Assembly (NCBI GenBank): GCA_016791445.1 | Contig: JAEUMP010000002.1 | Span: 186,001-250,000 of the forward strand | Length of the DNA stretch: 64,000 bases | DNA from: Hyphomonadaceae bacterium | GTDB lineage: Bacteria > Pseudomonadota > Alphaproteobacteria > Caulobacterales > Aquidulcibacteraceae | Direction of reading: 5' to 3' | Part shown: piece by piece, positions 37,146 to 45,508 of the stretch | How the letters are laid out: each line of letters opens with the position of its first letter | Position numbering within the stretch: position 1 is the stretch's first letter | The notes under the pieces: generated by a model | The model's input: the letters and a program-made list of their open reading frames with translations, nothing else | Databases searched by the model: none | Told to the model about the DNA's origin: nothing | Made by a program: the position numbers and the translations under genes

Positions 37146-38452
37146 GCATGGCGGGGGATAAGCGTCGCGTCGGCATCGCCGGTCTCGGCACGGTCGGCGG
37201 CGGCTTGCTGAAGCTCTTCCAGCAGGCCGAGCCGCTGGGCGATGGCCGTCTCGAAGTGGTCGCCGTCTCGGCGCGCAACCGTTCGCGCAAGCGCGATGTG
37301 GAGATCGGCGGCTATGAGTGGTTCGACGATCCCGTCGCGCTCGCGGCGTCGCCGAACGTCGACATTTTCGTCGAACTGATCGGCGGCTCCGATGGCCCGG
37401 CCAAACGGGCGGTGGAAGTGGCCCTCGCACGCGGCGCCGATGTCGTCACCGCCAACAAGGCGCTGCTCGCCGAGCACGGCGCGGACCTCGCCAAGCTCGC
37501 GGAATCCACCGGCGCGAAGATCGCGTTCGAAGCCGCCGTGGCCGGCGGGATCCCGATCATCAAGGCGCTGCGGGACGGGCTTGCCGGCGGCAACCGCATC
37601 AACGCCGTGTCGGGCATTCTCAACGGCACCTGCAATTACCTGCTCACCGAGATGGAAGCGTCCGGCCGTTCCTTCGAGGACGTGCTCGCCGATGCGCAAC
37701 GCCTCGGCTACGCCGAAGCGGACCCGACGATGGACGTCGGCGGCTTCGATGCGGGTCACAAGATTGCGTTGCTTTCCGCGATCGCCTTCGGCGCGGCGCC
37801 GGATTTCTCCCGCGTGGATGTGGAAGGCGTCGACCAGGTCACGCTGCTCGACATCCGCATGGCCGGGAAGATGGGCTATCGCATCAAGCTGATCGCGAAG
37901 GCCGAACGCATCGACGAAACCGTGCGCGCGCATGTGCATCCGGTGCTGCTCGCGCTCGATCATCCGCTCGCGGGCGTGGGAGGCGCGTTGAACGCCGTCG
38001 TCGTCGATGCAGAGCCTGTCGGGCGTTTGAGTTTCGTCGGGCGCGGCGCGGGCGCAGGGGCGACAGCCTCGGCGGTGGCGGCTGATCTGCTCGACATCAT
38101 CGACGGCGCGGCGCGTGCCCCGTTCGGCAAGCCGCTCGCCGCGCTCAAATCCTATTCGTCCGCCGCGCGCGCGGACGAAGGGCGCTTCTACGTCCGCTTC
38201 CTCGTTAACGATAAACCCGGCGTCATCGCTGCAATTGCCGATCAGTTGGCGAAAGCGGGTGTGTCGATCGAGAGTTTCCTGCAGGATCCCGCACAGGGTG
38301 GAACGGACGTCCCGATCGTGCTGACCACGCAGCGCTGCCCGCGCGAAAACCTCGACGCCGCCGTTCGCCAGATCGGCGCGCTCGACGTGATCGCCGCGAC
38401 ACCGCGCGTGATGCCCATTGAAGAAACGAGCGCGAAACGCGCCTGGAGCTAG
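37142..38452 (+). CDS. hom: Homoserine dehydrogenase
   Basis: Reduces aspartate semialdehyde to homoserine, entry to threonine and methionine. The 436-residue chain has the NAD(P) loop GIAGLGTVGGGLL, VTANKALLAEHG, GIPIIKALRDGLAGG, SGILNGTCNYLLTEM and EADPTMDVGGFDAGHKI with the catalytic Lys/Asp pair. A C-terminal ACT domain (from about residue 350, FLVNDKPGVIAAIADQL) implies feedback control, classically by threonine. It overlaps alaC and lies nine bases before glpX. Confidence 0.95.
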   Translation: MSMAGDKRRVGIAGLGTVGGGLLKLFQQAEPLGDGRLEVVAVSARNRSRKRDVEIGGYEWFDDPVALAASPNVDIFVELIGGSDGPAKRAVEVALARGADVVTANKALLAEHGADLAKLAESTGAKIAFEAAVAGGIPIIKALRDGLAGGNRINAVSGILNGTCNYLLTEMEASGRSFEDVLADAQRLGYAEADPTMDVGGFDAGHKIALLSAIAFGAAPDFSRVDVEGVDQVTLLDIRMAGKMGYRIKLIAKAERIDETVRAHVHPVLLALDHPLAGVGGALNAVVVDAEPVGRLSFVGRGAGAGATASAVAADLLDIIDGAARAPFGKPLAALKSYSSAARADEGRFYVRFLVNDKPGVIAAIADQLAKAGVSIESFLQDPAQGGTDVPIVLTTQRCPRENLDAAVRQIGALDVIAATPRVMPIEETSAKRAWS

Positions 38453-38461
38453 AGAAGAACA

Positions 38462-39418
38462 ATGACCGCCCCCATCATGACCGACGATCTGGCTTTCGCC
38501 GCAGCGCAGGTGACCGCGCGCGCCGCGATTTCCGCAGCGAAGCTCGTCGGTCGCGGCGACGAGAAAGCCGCCGACCAGGCCGCCGTCGACGCCATGCGCT
38601 CCGCGCTCAATGAAATGCCCATGAAGGGCCGCATCGTCATCGGCGAAGGCGAACGCGACGAAGCGCCCATGCTCTATATCGGTGAAGAGGTGGGTCTCGG
38701 TTCAGGCCCCGCCATCGACATCGCGCTCGATCCGCTCGAAGGCACCACGCTCACGGCGAAGGCCATGTCGAACGCGCTCGCCGTGCTCGCGCTCGCGCCG
38801 CGCGGCGGCCTGCTGCACGCGCCCGACACCTACATGGACAAGCTCGCCATCGGCCCGGGCTACGACAAGGACATCGTCGATCTCGACGCGCCCGCCGGCG
38901 ACAATGTGCTGAAGCTCGCCAAGGCGCGGGGCGTGAAGCCGGAAGACATCGGCGTCTGCGTGCTCGACCGCCCGCGTCATGCGGCGATCATCGAAAGCCT
39001 TCGCGCGGTCGGCTGCCGCGTGGTGCTGATCTCCGACGGTGATGTCGCGGGCGTGATTTACACGACCGATCCCGAAACCGGCATCGACATGTATGTGGGC
39101 TCGGGCGGCGCGCCGGAAGGCGTGCTGGCGGCGGCGGCGCTGAAATGCGTGGGCGGCCAGTTCCAGGGCCGTCTCGTCTTCCGCAACGACGACGAACGCC
39201 GCCGCGCCGAACGCATCGGCGTCACTGACTTCAAGCGCCGCTATGCGCTGAACGATCTCGCGTCCACGGACGCGATCTTCGCCGCCACCGGCGTCACCAA
39301 CGGCACGCTGCTCGGCGGCGTGAAGGGCGCGAACGGCCATGTCCGCACGCACTCGCTGGTGATGAATTCCGCGACGGGCACGATCACCGAGCTGAAGACG
39401 AAAGCGCCGCGGAAGTAG
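38462..39418 (+). CDS. glpX: Class II fructose-1,6-bisphosphatase
   Basis: A 318-residue GlpX-type Mn-dependent phosphatase of gluconeogenesis. GRIVIGEGERDEAPML and IALDPLEGTTL bind metal, and AAALKCVGGQFQGRL and DRPRHAAII are characteristic. In many alphaproteobacteria glpX follows hom, as here, though the commonly adjacent recJ is absent. With ppdK elsewhere in the window it points to active gluconeogenesis. Confidence 0.95.
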   Translation: MTAPIMTDDLAFAAAQVTARAAISAAKLVGRGDEKAADQAAVDAMRSALNEMPMKGRIVIGEGERDEAPMLYIGEEVGLGSGPAIDIALDPLEGTTLTAKAMSNALAVLALAPRGGLLHAPDTYMDKLAIGPGYDKDIVDLDAPAGDNVLKLAKARGVKPEDIGVCVLDRPRHAAIIESLRAVGCRVVLISDGDVAGVIYTTDPETGIDMYVGSGGAPEGVLAAAALKCVGGQFQGRLVFRNDDERRRAERIGVTDFKRRYALNDLASTDAIFAATGVTNGTLLGGVKGANGHVRTHSLVMNSATGTITELKTKAPRK

Positions 39419-39534
39419 GCGGGGGCGGTCACGTTCATCCATAGGTATGAGGCGCATTCGGCCGAACTGTCTGAGTCCGGCTCTCGCCGAAGGCTGCCGT
39501 TGCGTTCGAAGCCATCGCACGCTTTGATTGGACC

Positions 39535-40164
39535 ATGACCGCTGGAAGCCCCTCACTGGCAAAGGCCATCCAGGCCAAATTCGCGCCCTCACTCCGGCGC
39601 GATGGATTTTCGGGAACAGGTCAGCGCTACTTCCGCGTCGTCGGCGGCCAATGTCAGATCGTTGAGGCCCAAGGCAGCCGCTCCGGCGGCAAGTTCGCTA
39701 TCAACATGGGCATCCAGCCGATGTCCGTCCCGTTGCGCTCGGGAGACGTGCCCGACCCAAAGCGAATGCGCGAAATGGAATGTATGTTTCGCAGAAGACT
39801 GGCCGCTCAAAAAGGCGACCAGTGGTGGGATTATGAGCCGAACCAAGCCAGCCTTGACATGGCCGTCGCCGAAGCGTGCGCCGTCTATGAGCAAGTCGGC
39901 AAGCGTCAACTTGACGGCATGGCGGAGCCAACCTCGCCGATCAACACCGTGACCGCCGAAGCCTTTGCTGCGCGCGCATTCGACTTCAACGGCTTCGGCA
40001 ACACCGGAATCCTGATGGCGTGGACGCTGGCGCAGATGAGGAAGGCCACGGGCAACCACGCGGAGGCCGGGGAGTTCGCGCGCGTTGCATTAAAAGAAAT
40101 CGGCGATGGCGCGGGTGGTAGTGGTCTGAAGGTAGAATTGCGCGCGTTGCTGGCGGCTGCTTAG
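39535..40164 (+). CDS. DUF4304-like protein
   Basis: A 209-residue soluble protein. The pattern FAPSLRRDGFSGTGQRYFRV...QGSRSGGKFAINMGIQP resembles DUF4304 proteins, whose function is unknown. A WWDYEP segment and a C-terminal helical part follow. No signal peptide. It is isolated: 116 bases after glpX and followed by the repeat-rich gap, and its codon use is somewhat less GC-biased than glpX. Start ATG at 39535; no strong ribosome site is seen. Confidence 0.65.
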   Translation: MTAGSPSLAKAIQAKFAPSLRRDGFSGTGQRYFRVVGGQCQIVEAQGSRSGGKFAINMGIQPMSVPLRSGDVPDPKRMREMECMFRRRLAAQKGDQWWDYEPNQASLDMAVAEACAVYEQVGKRQLDGMAEPTSPINTVTAEAFAARAFDFNGFGNTGILMAWTLAQMRKATGNHAEAGEFARVALKEIGDGAGGSGLKVELRALLAAA

Positions 40165-40197
40165 GGCCAATAGCAGACATCTCAAACCACACGCCAA

Positions 40198-40358
40198 CCC
40201 TTCTCCCCCGGGAGGGGGAGAAGGTGTCGACGAAGTCGACGGATGAGGGGGCGTTCTGGCGATTGGCCGCATGACCCGACCTCATCCTGAACCTCGCCCC
40301 CTCATCCGGCCCCAAATGGTCGTTGGGGCCACCTTCTCCCCCTCGCGGGGGAGAAGGG
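40198..40358. repeat. Large imperfect inverted repeat
   Basis: The left arm starts CCCTTCTCCCCCGGGAGG and ends GGATGAGGGGGCG; the right arm starts CGCCCCCTCATCC (40295) and ends GGGGGAGAAGGG (40358). The outer ends are themselves palindromes (CTTCTCCCCC/GGGGGAGAAG). Such CTCCCCC/GGGGGAG palindromes recur between genes in many alphaproteobacteria. It could fold as a cruciform or act as a transcript-end hairpin after the DUF4304-like gene. Confidence 0.75.
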
Positions 40359-40480
40359 AATTGCGCGCGCCAAGTGAACATGACGAACAGGTAGGGGGAT
40401 TGCGCGCGCGAGTTTCCCTCGCTTTCGCGCGGGCCTTCAAAAATCTTTCCATGGCGCGCAAGGCCTCCGCGCGCCCGCTG

Positions 40481-40529
40481 CAGAAAAATCGCTCGAACAA
40501 TCCGACCGGGTAAAAACCCGCGCCACTCT
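40481..40529. repeat. Dispersed repeat block, copy 1
   Basis: CAGAAAAA followed by AACAATCCGACCGGGT, a 4-base loop and ACCCG is repeated almost exactly at 63899-63949. CGGGT/ACCCG makes a small hairpin. In both places a ribosome site and start codon follow 35-50 bases later. Confidence 0.7.
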
Positions 40530-40563
40530 CCGCTTGCCCATCACAGCAGGAAAGGAGGGCGGC

Positions 40564-41175
40564 ATGCAGATCGAGGACATTCGCTTCCCGACTTTCTATC
40601 AAAGCCAGGTCGGCGTGTTCCTGAAGTTCGTGCGCGGCGCGTGGCGGAGCGTGGTCTCGCGCCACGGCCTGCCGGGCGATATCGCCAACGCCAATGCGCC
40701 GGGCGAGTGGGCGCCGTATCTGCTCGTGAAACTGCGGCGGCTGGAGAAGATCCTGTTGTGGACGCTCGTCGTCTGCGCGACGTTTCTGGAAGATGTGGTC
40801 ATGCCGAAGCCGCGCGCCGGCAGAGGCCGCAGCGCGGCGCGCAAGCCTCCCGTGGAGCTGCGCGGGGCGCCGGAAACATGGCGCATCCGTTTCACCACGG
40901 TGCAGCGCGGCGTGCCGTCCCGGCGCGCGCCGGACGTGATGCAAAGCGTCGCGCGCAAGCTCGAAATCATCCGTCGCGTGACCACCGATCCGATGAAGGT
41001 CGTCACGCGCATCGCGCGGCAGATGCGGCGGCGCTATCTGTTCATTGGCTGGCAGCCGCCGAAGCGGCCGCCGCCCGAACACCGCGCCGAATGGCACGGC
41101 GACAAGGTCGCGATCTGGGAGCTGGCGAAGAACCGCCTCTGGGAGAAACGGTTCTTGTGGCTCGACTCGTCATGA
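40564..41175 (+). CDS. Conserved hypothetical protein, function unknown
   Basis: I do not recognise this 203-residue protein. It is basic overall, with one moderately hydrophobic segment (ILLWTLVVCATFLEDVVM, about residues 61-78) in mid-chain, followed by a basic stretch (PKPRAGRGRSAARKPP) and a C-terminal part rich in Arg, Trp and Lys (RQMRRRYLFIGWQPPKRPPP). No signal peptide or catalytic motif is evident. AAGGAGG lies well placed before the ATG at 40564, supporting a real gene. Repeat elements flank it on both sides. Confidence 0.6.
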   Translation: MQIEDIRFPTFYQSQVGVFLKFVRGAWRSVVSRHGLPGDIANANAPGEWAPYLLVKLRRLEKILLWTLVVCATFLEDVVMPKPRAGRGRSAARKPPVELRGAPETWRIRFTTVQRGVPSRRAPDVMQSVARKLEIIRRVTTDPMKVVTRIARQMRRRYLFIGWQPPKRPPPEHRAEWHGDKVAIWELAKNRLWEKRFLWLDSS

Positions 41176-41256
41176 GCGCGTTATGCGCCGGCATGCATTC
41201 CACCGCGAAGCGCGCGCTTCCGCGGGCGATGACGCATGCGCGGAACAAGGAAATAA

Positions 41257-41329
41257 GGACCGCCGGCGCCCCCGCCGGCAAAGTTGAGCGTTCCGCACGA
41301 GAGGATGCCGGCGAGGGCGCCGGCGGTCC
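41257..41329. repeat. Dispersed GC-rich hairpin element, copy 1
   Basis: Arms of 23 bases (starting GGACCGCCGGCGCC and ending GGCGCCGGCGGTCC) pair with a single mismatch around a 27-base loop. A second copy with the same arms, but a different loop, is at 63822-63892. The element lies between the hypothetical gene and the convergent FabH-like gene, where it could also end transcription of both. Confidence 0.8.
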
Positions 41330-41347
41330 GGGCCTTGATGGCGTCGC

Positions 41348-42469
41348 CTACGCCGCCTTCGCCACGAACACCGTGCCCGCAGAGTATCCCGCGCCGAAGG
41401 AGCAGATGAGGCCGCGATCGCCGGTCTGCATGTCGGCGGAATGTTTGTGGAAGGCGATGATGGAACCGGCGCTCGAGGTGTTGGCGTATTCGTCGAGGAC
41501 GGTGGGGCTCTCCTGGGGTGTCGCTTCGCGGCCGAGCACGCGTTCGGAGATCAGCCGGTTCATGTTGGCGTTAGCCTGGTGCAGCCACAGCCGACGCAGA
41601 TCGCCAGACTTCAGGTTCAGCTCCGCCATGTGGCTGAGGATCATGTCGGCGACCATCGGCACCACTTCCTTGAAGACCTTGCGGCCCTCCTGGACGAAGA
41701 GCTTGTCGGGCTGTCCTTCGCCGCTCGGCGCGGCGCGGTTCAGGAAGCCGAAATTGTTGCGGATATTGTTGGAGAACTTCGTCTTCAGCTTCGTGCCGAG
41801 GATTGCCCACGAACCGGCGGGCGCAATGTCGGCGCGCTCGACGAGGATGGCGGTGGCCACGTCGCCGAAGATGAAGTGGCTGTCGCGGTCGCGCCAGTTG
41901 AGATGGCCCGAACAGATCTCGGGGTTCACGACGAGCACGCTGCGCGCGTGCCCCGCGCGCACGAAATCCGCCGCCGTCTGGATGCCGAACGTGGCCGAGG
42001 AGCAGGCGACGTTCATGTCGAATCCATACCCCTCGATTCCGAGAGCATTCTGGATCTCAACCGCCATCGCCGGATATGCGCGCTGCATGTTCGACGCCGC
42101 GCAAAGGACGGCGTCGACGTCGTCCGCATCGCGGCCCGCGGCCTCGAGCGCCTGTTTCGCCGCCGCGACGCCGATCTCGGCCATGATCGAGATTTCCTCG
42201 TTCGGCCGTTCGGGAATGCGGGGACACATGATGGCAGGATCGAGCACGCCTGCCTTGTCCATGACGTAGCGCGCCTTGATGCCGGAGGCCTTTTCGATGA
42301 ATTCCGTCGAAGAGGGCGCAAGGGCCGCCGTCTTGCCCTCGGCGATGTCGGCGGCATGTTCGGCGTTGAACCGCTCCACATACGCGTTGAAGGCGACGAC
42401 GAGTTCTTCGTTGGTGATGGACTGCGCGGGCGTGAACAGCCCGGTCGCGGAAATGGCTACGGCGGTCAA
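41348..42469 (-). CDS. Beta-ketoacyl-ACP synthase III-like (FabH-like) condensing enzyme
   Basis: A 373-residue thiolase-fold enzyme. The Cys-His-Asn triad is visible: NVACSSATFG, LWLHQANANMN and DEYANTSSAGS. It is longer than E. coli FabH (317) because of an N-terminal insertion (ELVVAFNAYVERFNAEHAADI), which, with EFIEKASGIKARYV, makes it look like Pseudomonas PA3286, a FabH-like synthase that condenses medium-chain acyl-CoA with malonyl-ACP. It may shunt beta-oxidation products into fatty acid synthesis; this is inference from the family. Confidence 0.88.
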   Translation of the reverse strand: MTAVAISATGLFTPAQSITNEELVVAFNAYVERFNAEHAADIAEGKTAALAPSSTEFIEKASGIKARYVMDKAGVLDPAIMCPRIPERPNEEISIMAEIGVAAAKQALEAAGRDADDVDAVLCAASNMQRAYPAMAVEIQNALGIEGYGFDMNVACSSATFGIQTAADFVRAGHARSVLVVNPEICSGHLNWRDRDSHFIFGDVATAILVERADIAPAGSWAILGTKLKTKFSNNIRNNFGFLNRAAPSGEGQPDKLFVQEGRKVFKEVVPMVADMILSHMAELNLKSGDLRRLWLHQANANMNRLISERVLGREATPQESPTVLDEYANTSSAGSIIAFHKHSADMQTGDRGLICSFGAGYSAGTVFVAKAA

Positions 42470-42550
42470 GGGTTCGTCCTCGCGGAACAGGAGATCATGC
42501 GCGCGACGCTAGTCCGCGCGCGGCCTGCCGTCGACTGTCGCGGCCAGCGT

Positions 42551-42769
42551 CTACTTCTTGGTCTTGGCGGCGGCCTTGGCGGCGGCCTCGGCGACGCGCT
42601 GGGCGGCCTTGATGCAGTCAGCGTCGTAAGGCTGGTCGTTCGGGCGGGGATTGCGGACTTCGCAGGTGTACGGATCGACATATCGCCCGCCCGCAGAGCC
42701 GCCGCCGCCGGGCTTCACGCAGGCGGTCATGGCGAGGCTCACGGCCGCGAGAAGGACAAGTGCGCGCAT
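42551..42769 (-). CDS. Small lipoprotein
   Basis: A 72-residue protein: signal peptide with lipobox MTAC, a Gly-rich linker (KPGGGGSAGG), a short segment with two Cys (YTCEVRN, DADCIKAAQ) that may form a disulfide, and an Ala/Lys helix to the end. Function unknown. It precedes the FabH-like gene on the same strand with an 81-base gap. Confidence 0.6.
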   Translation of the reverse strand: MRALVLLAAVSLAMTACVKPGGGGSAGGRYVDPYTCEVRNPRPNDQPYDADCIKAAQRVAEAAAKAAAKTKK

Positions 42770-42856
42770 CGGGTCAGCTCCCTCGTCTCCCGACCGGGCG
42801 GGAGCGTTCCTAGATCGGGCCGTAACCTTCGACGCCGGGCCGCGCCAGTCAAGCCG

Positions 42857-43444
42857 TCAGCGTTTCGCCCGGCCGAGTTTGGCGCAGTGGGCGTGGCGGG
42901 CGCAGCCGGTTTCGTGGTCGTTGACCATCCCCACCGCCTGCATGAAGGCGTAGGTGATCACGGGGCCGCAGAACTTGAAGCCGCGCCGCTTGAGGTCCTT
43001 GGCTATGGCTTCGGAGACCGGCGTCGCGGTCGGCGCTTCGCGGAAGGACTTCCACTTGTTCTGCACCGGCCGGCCGTCGACGAAATTCCACAGATAGTCG
43101 GCGAAGTCCTCGCCGCGCGCCTGCATGTCGAGATAGATCTTCGCACCGCCGATCGCCGCCTCGATCTTCGCGCGCGAGCGGATGATGCCGGGATCGCCGA
43201 GCAGCTTCTCGATCCGCTTCTCATTGTAGCGCGCGACCTTCGCCGGATCGAAATCGTCGAACGCGGCGCGCATCGTTTCGCGCTTCCTCAGGATGGTGAT
43301 CCACGCGAGACCCGCCTGGAAGCCGTCGAGCACGAGCTTCTCCCAGAGCGCGCGGGAATCGTATTCCGGCACGCCCCATTCCTCATCGTGATAGGCGCAG
43401 TAGAGCGGGTCGGTCGCCGTCGCCCACGGACAGCGGCCCTTCAA
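42857..43444 (-). CDS. tag: DNA-3-methyladenine glycosylase I
   Basis: Excises 3-methyladenine from alkylated DNA. The 195-residue chain keeps the zinc-binding set of Tag: RCPWA Cys and YHDEEWG His near the N-terminus, and VNDHETGC His and Cys near the C-terminus. FDGF-like EKLVLDGFQAGLAWITIL and NEKRIEKLLGDPGIIRSRAKI form the HhH core. The start is taken as TTG at 43444 (KGRCPW begins the family match), overlapping the stop of the PLDc_N gene; the ribosome site is weak, so translation probably depends on the upstream gene. Confidence 0.92.
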   Translation of the reverse strand: MKGRCPWATATDPLYCAYHDEEWGVPEYDSRALWEKLVLDGFQAGLAWITILRKRETMRAAFDDFDPAKVARYNEKRIEKLLGDPGIIRSRAKIEAAIGGAKIYLDMQARGEDFADYLWNFVDGRPVQNKWKSFREAPTATPVSEAIAKDLKRRGFKFCGPVITYAFMQAVGMVNDHETGCARHAHCAKLGRAKR

Positions 43445-43650
43445 AGCACCGCGCCCTTGGTCGCGCGCGGGCCGAAGAAGAACCAGATGAGGAAGCCGAT
43501 ATAGGGCACATACAGCACGAACACGCACCAGATCGCTTTCCAGAGAGGCGTCGTGCGTTCGCTCTGGACGATGTTGAACACCGACCACAGACCGAGAATG
43601 AGTGCGATCAGGAAACCGAATCCGATCCCGCTCCAGTGCTGTCCGAGCAT
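43441..43650 (-). CDS. PLDc_N domain membrane protein
   Basis: A 69-residue protein with two transmembrane helices (about 8-28 and 40-60) and the signature of the phospholipase D nuclease N-terminal (PLDc_N) family, ending VLYVPYIGFLIWFFFGPR. Such proteins occur alone, without the catalytic domain; role unknown. It overlaps tag downstream and lies one base from ygfZ upstream, making a compact ygfZ-PLDc_N-tag operon. Confidence 0.8.
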   Translation of the reverse strand: MLGQHWSGIGFGFLIALILGLWSVFNIVQSERTTPLWKAIWCVFVLYVPYIGFLIWFFFGPRATKGAVL

Positions 43651-43651
43651 G

Positions 43652-44482
43652 TCAGTCGTCTCCGAGTTCAGGCATGATCAGCCAATCTGGTGGGTCGAGG
43701 CGCACGGGAATGTCGCCTGCGGTCAGCGCAACGCTTTTTTCCGCCGCTTCGAGTGCGCGATCAAGCCGCAAGAGTGCGATGGCGCGCCCGTCGATGCCGG
43801 ACCGCACGGTACCGAGTTGCGCGGGGCCCGCCGTGATCTCAGCGCCGTAGGGCGGCGTGGAGCCTTCGAACGCGATGCGGCAGAACTTCCGCCGCGTGGT
43901 TGCGCGTCGCTTCATGCGGCTCACATTCTCCTGGCCGATGAAGCAGCCTTTCTGGAAGTCGACGCCATTGAACTCTTCGAAAAGGGCTTCGAGCGCGAAC
44001 ACCTCCTCCGGCGCGGCGTCGACGGAAAGGTCGGGCACGCCGGCGGCGACACGCAGCGCGGCGTAGTCGACGAGGGGCGCAGCGTGCGTGGGTGCGACGG
44101 CTTCGAGAACCCGCGCGCCAATGGAGCCGTCCGGGCGGCGCGGATCGGCTGGCAGGCCCGACTGGCCATCGGTGCGGATGACGACATGGAGCCGGTCGGA
44201 GACATCCGCGATCTCGATCTTGCGGCGCAGTCGATAGAGGATCAGCCGTCGCAGGAGGTCCTCGCCACGGCCAGCGTCCACGTCGAGCAGAAGGGCGCCG
44301 CCGTCTCCCCGGTGGGCGATGAAGTCGGCGATCACCTTTCCCTGCGGGGACAGGAGCCCCGCATAGACGGGCGCCTCGGGCGTCGCCCGGGAGACGTCGT
44401 TGGTCACAAGGGCGTCGAGAAAGGGGCCGGCCTCTTCGCCTGCCACGCGAAGAACCGAGCGCGCGGGAGCGTAAACGGCCAT
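43652..44482 (-). CDS. ygfZ: YgfZ/GcvT-family folate-binding protein
   Basis: A 276-residue relative of GcvT lacking aminomethyltransferase function. The family fingerprint KGCFIGQENVSRMK, with the conserved Cys, is present. E. coli YgfZ helps Fe-S enzymes such as MiaB and needs tetrahydrofolate. First gene of the leftward ygfZ-PLDc_N-tag set, divergent from a glycosyltransferase with a 63-base gap. Confidence 0.85.
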   Translation of the reverse strand: MAVYAPARSVLRVAGEEAGPFLDALVTNDVSRATPEAPVYAGLLSPQGKVIADFIAHRGDGGALLLDVDAGRGEDLLRRLILYRLRRKIEIADVSDRLHVVIRTDGQSGLPADPRRPDGSIGARVLEAVAPTHAAPLVDYAALRVAAGVPDLSVDAAPEEVFALEALFEEFNGVDFQKGCFIGQENVSRMKRRATTRRKFCRIAFEGSTPPYGAEITAGPAQLGTVRSGIDGRAIALLRLDRALEAAEKSVALTAGDIPVRLDPPDWLIMPELGDD

Positions 44483-44545
44483 GCGGCCAAGATGGGCGCC
44501 TTACCCGGCTTGGCAAGCGCAGCGGGCGCCCCTTTATGGCGGCCC

Positions 44546-45508
44546 ATGGCGCGGCTCCTGTTCATCACCTCCAATCGCATCGGCGACGCGGTCCTTTCCA
44601 CGGCCGCGCTGGAGCACGCCATGGCGGCGATGCCGGGGGCGTCTGTGGTGATCGCCTGTGGACCGCTGCCGGCGACCCTTTTCCGCGCGACGCCGGGTCT
44701 CGAACGCATCGAGGTGTTTCACAAGCGCCCGGGCCGCTGGCGCGCGCTCTGGAGCGCGTTGCGGAAGGGGCCCGCCTACGACCTCGCGATCGATCTGCGC
44801 GGCTCTCTCGTCACCTACGGATTGAACGCGCGCAAACGTATCGTGCACGCGAAGTCCAAACTGCTGCGACACAAGCTCGCCGAGCTCGCCGCCCTCATGC
44901 GCGCAGACGAGTTGCCGTCGCCCAAACTGCACATCGACACGCGCGCGCGCGAAGAGGCGATGGCGCTTCTGCAGGGCACGGATGGCGCGGTGCTGGCATT
45001 TGGTCCGGGCGCGAACTTCATCGGCAAGCGCTGGCCGCCGGAACGGTTTGCGGAACTTGCGCGCAGGCTTGTCGGAGCAGAAGGGCCGCTCAAGGGATTG
45101 CCGGTCCTGCTGCTCGGCGCGCCCGAGGACAAGGCGATCTGCGAGACGATTGCGTCGACGCTGACAGTGCAAGGCATCGCCGTCGTAAATGCGGCAGGCG
45201 GCCTTGATCTCCTCGCGGCGGCGGCGGCGCTCGAGCGCGCGGCGCTTTTCGTCGGCAATGATTCCGGCCTCATGCACATCGCCGCCACGGTCGGCGCGCC
45301 GACGCTCGGCCTGTTCGGACCTTCCGACGAGCGGGTGTATGGTCCGCGCGGTCCGCGTTCGCAGGCGTTGCGCGGTCCCAAGAGTTTCGAGGAAACCATT
45401 TCCATCGGCTACATGCCGCTGATCGAGCATTCGCTGATGGAAGAAGTGACGGTGGAGGCGGTGGAGACCGCCGCCCGCGACCTGATGCGCAAGGGAGGCC
45501 TCGCATGA
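44546..45508 (+). CDS. Glycosyltransferase family 9 (heptosyltransferase-like)
   Basis: A 320-residue GT-B enzyme of the family that adds heptose or related sugars to the lipopolysaccharide core. LFITSNRIGDAVLSTAAL at the start is the acceptor-side glycine motif, and FVGNDSGLMHIAATVGAPTLGLFGPSDE is the donor-binding signature of GT9. Donor sugar cannot be inferred. Start ATG at 44546, the first in frame with the family start MARLLFITS. The stop overlaps the dihydroorotase ATG. Confidence 0.88.
   Translation: MARLLFITSNRIGDAVLSTAALEHAMAAMPGASVVIACGPLPATLFRATPGLERIEVFHKRPGRWRALWSALRKGPAYDLAIDLRGSLVTYGLNARKRIVHAKSKLLRHKLAELAALMRADELPSPKLHIDTRAREEAMALLQGTDGAVLAFGPGANFIGKRWPPERFAELARRLVGAEGPLKGLPVLLLGAPEDKAICETIASTLTVQGIAVVNAAGGLDLLAAAAALERAALFVGNDSGLMHIAATVGAPTLGLFGPSDERVYGPRGPRSQALRGPKSFEETISIGYMPLIEHSLMEEVTVEAVETAARDLMRKGGLA

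Larger units (their letters stand above)
40165..40563. other. Repeat-rich intergenic region
   Basis: 399 bases without a gene. It contains the large inverted repeat at 40198-40358 and a block at 40481-40529 that recurs near the right edge of the window. Translations on both strands are low-complexity Arg/Pro-rich and look non-coding. Confidence 0.7.

Noticed and set aside
35421-37430. Upstream extension of the phaC frame to a start at 37430
   Set aside because: The extension is antisense to alaC and hom; the ATG at 35420 has a strong ribosome site and matches PhaC length.
39535-40164. DUF4304-like gene as an immunity protein for a toxin
   Set aside because: No toxin-like or secretion gene is adjacent; the idea has no support beyond the isolated position.
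41441-43504. A 687-codon plus-strand frame opposite the FabH-like and tag genes
   Set aside because: It spans several unrelated genes on the other strand, has no ribosome site and reads as Arg/Gly-rich shadow sequence.
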